NCBI GenBank assembly: GCA_023246885.1
Contig: JAHFHN010000037.1
Coordinates: forward strand, 1 to 7,713
DNA length: 7,713 bases
Direction: 5' to 3'
Origin: Microcaldota archaeon
GTDB taxonomy: Archaea > Micrarchaeota > Micrarchaeia > Norongarragalinales > UBA8480
Each line of letters opens with the position of its first letter. The stretch's first letter is position 1. Made by a program: the position numbers and the translations under genes. This document shows, piece by piece, positions 6,494 through 7,713 of the stretch. A model generated the notes under the pieces. That model was not told the origin of the DNA. It saw nothing but the letters and a program-made list of their open reading frames with translations, and ran no database searches.

Positions 6494-6569
6494 CTGAGGT
6501 TGAAAAACATTCGGGTTCCCTTAATTCACAGACTAAACTAAAAGGAAACAAAATAGAAAAAATAAGGTA

Positions 6570-6573
6570 GGTG
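6570..6573 (+). promoter_or_regulatory. Shine-Dalgarno site for pyrH
   Basis: GGTG within AAGGTAGGTG lies eight bases before the pyrH ATG at 6582, good archaeal spacing. The gap between is a run of seven T plus one A. It clearly supports the chosen start, the best-supported start in the window. Confidence 0.7.
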
Positions 6574-6581
6574 TTTTTTTA

Positions 6582-7262
6582 ATGAAAGTTATATCACTAG
6601 GCGGGTCACTGCTCTTTGCAGAAAATGCTGATTTCGACGTTGCTTACTTGAAAGAACTCGGTTCAATTTTGAAAAAAACGCACGCTAAAGACGGGTTGGC
6701 AATAGTTATTGGCGGCGGCCGCACTGCGCGTAAGTACGTAGTTGCAGCGCGTGAATTTGGCGCAGGGGAATTTGAATGCGATACACTTGCAATTCGGGTA
6801 ACTAGGATGAACTCGCGTATAGTAGCACAATCACTTGGAGACGACGCGGTTTACTGCCAGAATTTAGCTGAAGCTGAAACTGCTTTGAAAAATGGCAAAA
6901 TTGCCGTAATGGGTGGCTTGCTTGAAGGTATCACAACTGACGCAGTTTCCATGCTTCTTGCCGAAAAGATTGGCGCCAGTTCAGTCGCGAACTTAAGCAA
7001 TATAGACTATCTTTACTCTGGCGATCCAAAAAAAGATAAAACTGCTAAAAAGTACGAAAAAATGAACCACCAGGAACTTACAGAACTCGCTGTTGACGGC
7101 GATAAGCGCCTTGCGCGTACAAATTTTCCATTTGACTTAGTAGCATGTAGGTTAGCGCAGCGCAGTAACATTGAATTACGCTTTGTAGATGGTAAAAACT
7201 TGCACGAAGTTGAAAACGCAATAAACGACAAAGCATTCAAGGGAACGCTAGTAAAAGACTAA
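6582..7262 (+). CDS. pyrH: UMP kinase, archaeal type
   Basis: 226 residues, full length for the archaeal branch of the amino-acid-kinase-fold UMP kinases. It transfers phosphate from ATP to UMP to give UDP in pyrimidine nucleotide synthesis; cytosolic, hexameric in studied relatives. The N-terminal phosphate-binding strand is ISLGGSLL (4-11, Gly7 Gly8 Ser9), followed by the glycine loop IGGGRTARKYV (43-53). The segment FECDTLAIRVTRMNSRIVAQSLG (64-86) matches the UMP-site and subunit-contact helix of archaeal members. TTDAVSMLLAE (118-128) and NLSNIDYLYSGDP (137-149) belong to the nucleotide-binding half, and the Lys-rich stretch KKDKTAKKYEK follows. All expected motifs are present with no frameshift. 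It has a good Shine-Dalgarno and its own leader, with the translin gene diverging. The next gene converges with only eight bases between the stops. Confidence 0.97.
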   Translation: MKVISLGGSLLFAENADFDVAYLKELGSILKKTHAKDGLAIVIGGGRTARKYVVAAREFGAGEFECDTLAIRVTRMNSRIVAQSLGDDAVYCQNLAEAETALKNGKIAVMGGLLEGITTDAVSMLLAEKIGASSVANLSNIDYLYSGDPKKDKTAKKYEKMNHQELTELAVDGDKRLARTNFPFDLVACRLAQRSNIELRFVDGKNLHEVENAINDKAFKGTLVKD

Positions 7263-7272
7263 AATATTTTTT
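7263..7272. terminator. Possible T-tract terminator between pyrH and UPF0200 gene
   Basis: The eight-base gap and adjoining stop consist of AAAATATTTTTT, giving a T-run on the forward strand and a shorter one on the reverse. Archaeal RNA polymerase can stop at T-rich tracts without a hairpin, so this could end both convergent transcripts. No hairpin is evident. Weak evidence. Confidence 0.3.
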
Positions 7273-7713
7273 AGTTGCTTTTGTCCACGTGATTTTTCAA
7301 CAGCACTTCAATTTTTTTCTTTAACTCCACTTCCGTGCTATCGTTGTCAATTGTGTAATCCGCCAATTTCATTGTTGCCGCGATGTTCTGTGAATGTGAA
7401 CCCTCTGCGCCTTGCATTTCACGTTCTTCGCTTTGCTTGAATCCTTCGAAACTAAGCACGTTTTCTCCAGCTCTGGCGCGTTGTTTTATGCGCGAATAGC
7501 GAATTTCAATTGGGGCATTAATTGCAATTAAAAAAAAGTTTTTGCCAAACGCTTTTCGCAATTCATTTATTTCCCCAGGCGTGCGTATTCCACTGACAAG
7601 CGCGATTGTTTTGTCATGCTGTGCGTTTATTTGTTCAACACTCATTTTGGCAAATATGCCTGCACCGTGTTTTAAACGCATATCATTTGAAACTATCTGT
7701 AAGTTCTCTCGGT
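7271..7713 (-). CDS. UPF0200-family nucleotide-kinase-like protein, N-terminus beyond window
   Basis: The frame stays open to the window edge. The 10 codons upstream of the Met at 7681 read RENLQIVSND and continue into MRLKHGAGIFAKM, matching the family pattern RENLQ...N.LR...G.G.LA. The gene is therefore cut at the edge and that Met is internal. Visible length is 146 residues; the P-loop expected at the N-terminus is outside. Counting from the visible Met, conserved family features include SGIRTPGEINELRKAF (30-45), the strand and lid-like segment IAINAPIEIRYSRIKQRAR (52-70), and ADYTIDND near the C-terminus (107-114). The fold is P-loop, related to adenylate and dephospho-CoA kinases, but the role of UPF0200 is not established; automated labels such as dephospho-CoA kinase should be treated with care, because archaea are known to use an unrelated GTP-dependent enzyme for that step. 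It converges with pyrH. Family confident. Confidence 0.85.
   Translation of the reverse strand, partial: RENLQIVSNDMRLKHGAGIFAKMSVEQINAQHDKTIALVSGIRTPGEINELRKAFGKNFFLIAINAPIEIRYSRIKQRARAGENVLSFEGFKQSEEREMQGAEGSHSQNIAATMKLADYTIDNDSTEVELKKKIEVLLKNHVDKSN

Noticed and set aside
6511..6520. TCGGGTTCCC, resembling a tRNA T-arm fragment or attachment site
   Set aside because: No acceptor stem, anticodon arm or complete T-arm can be folded around it, and there is no integrase or direct repeat.
1..7713. CRISPR arrays, transposase genes, inverted terminal repeats, toxin-antitoxin or defence genes
   Set aside because: Reading both strands I found no regularly spaced repeats, no transposase or recombinase, and no small paired genes; nearly all bases belong to the eight genes described.

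Overview
The window is a densely packed, low-GC archaeal chromosome segment with eight protein genes and no RNA genes, mobile elements or CRISPR repeats that I can see. The domain assignment rests on four genes: an archaeal/eukaryotic-type class 1 release factor (NIKS, YxCxxxF and GGQ motifs), a UMP kinase of the short archaeal amino-acid-kinase type, a UPF0200-family nucleotide-kinase-like protein, and a translin/TRAX-family protein. Shine-Dalgarno-like GGTG/GAGGT sites and AT-rich TATA-like boxes also fit Archaea. The very tight packing would suit a small-genome lineage such as a DPANN archaeon, but I cannot place it from sequence alone.

Left third (1-3252): a forward gene for a protein carrying a phosphohistidine 'swivel' domain of PEP-utilising enzymes, without the usual ATP-grasp or PEP-binding domains; a reverse gene for an RBBP9-like serine hydrolase; and a forward gene for an ATP-grasp ligase-like protein of unknown substrate. 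This is the less ordinary part of the window. The last two genes diverge from a short AT-rich promoter region.

Middle (3249-6421): a reverse-strand cluster read in the order translin/TRAX-like nuclease, seryl-tRNA synthetase (serS), release factor aRF1 (prf1). Spacers are 29 and 75 bases. Together these concern tRNA/RNA handling, tRNA charging and translation termination. The translin-like protein appears to keep the acidic residues known as the catalytic set of TRAX, so it may be an active ribonuclease.

Right part (6422-7713): a 160-base divergent intergenic region with a near-symmetric TATA-like element, then forward pyrH (UMP kinase), which makes UDP for nucleic-acid and sugar-nucleotide synthesis. 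A convergent, edge-truncated UPF0200 protein follows. All three tail-to-tail junctions are extremely tight (6 bases, 4-base overlap, 8 bases), so transcripts probably overlap at their 3' ends. I found no clear, complete new system. The best leads are the stand-alone swivel-domain protein, the TRAX-like active site next to translation genes, and the orphan ATP-grasp protein.
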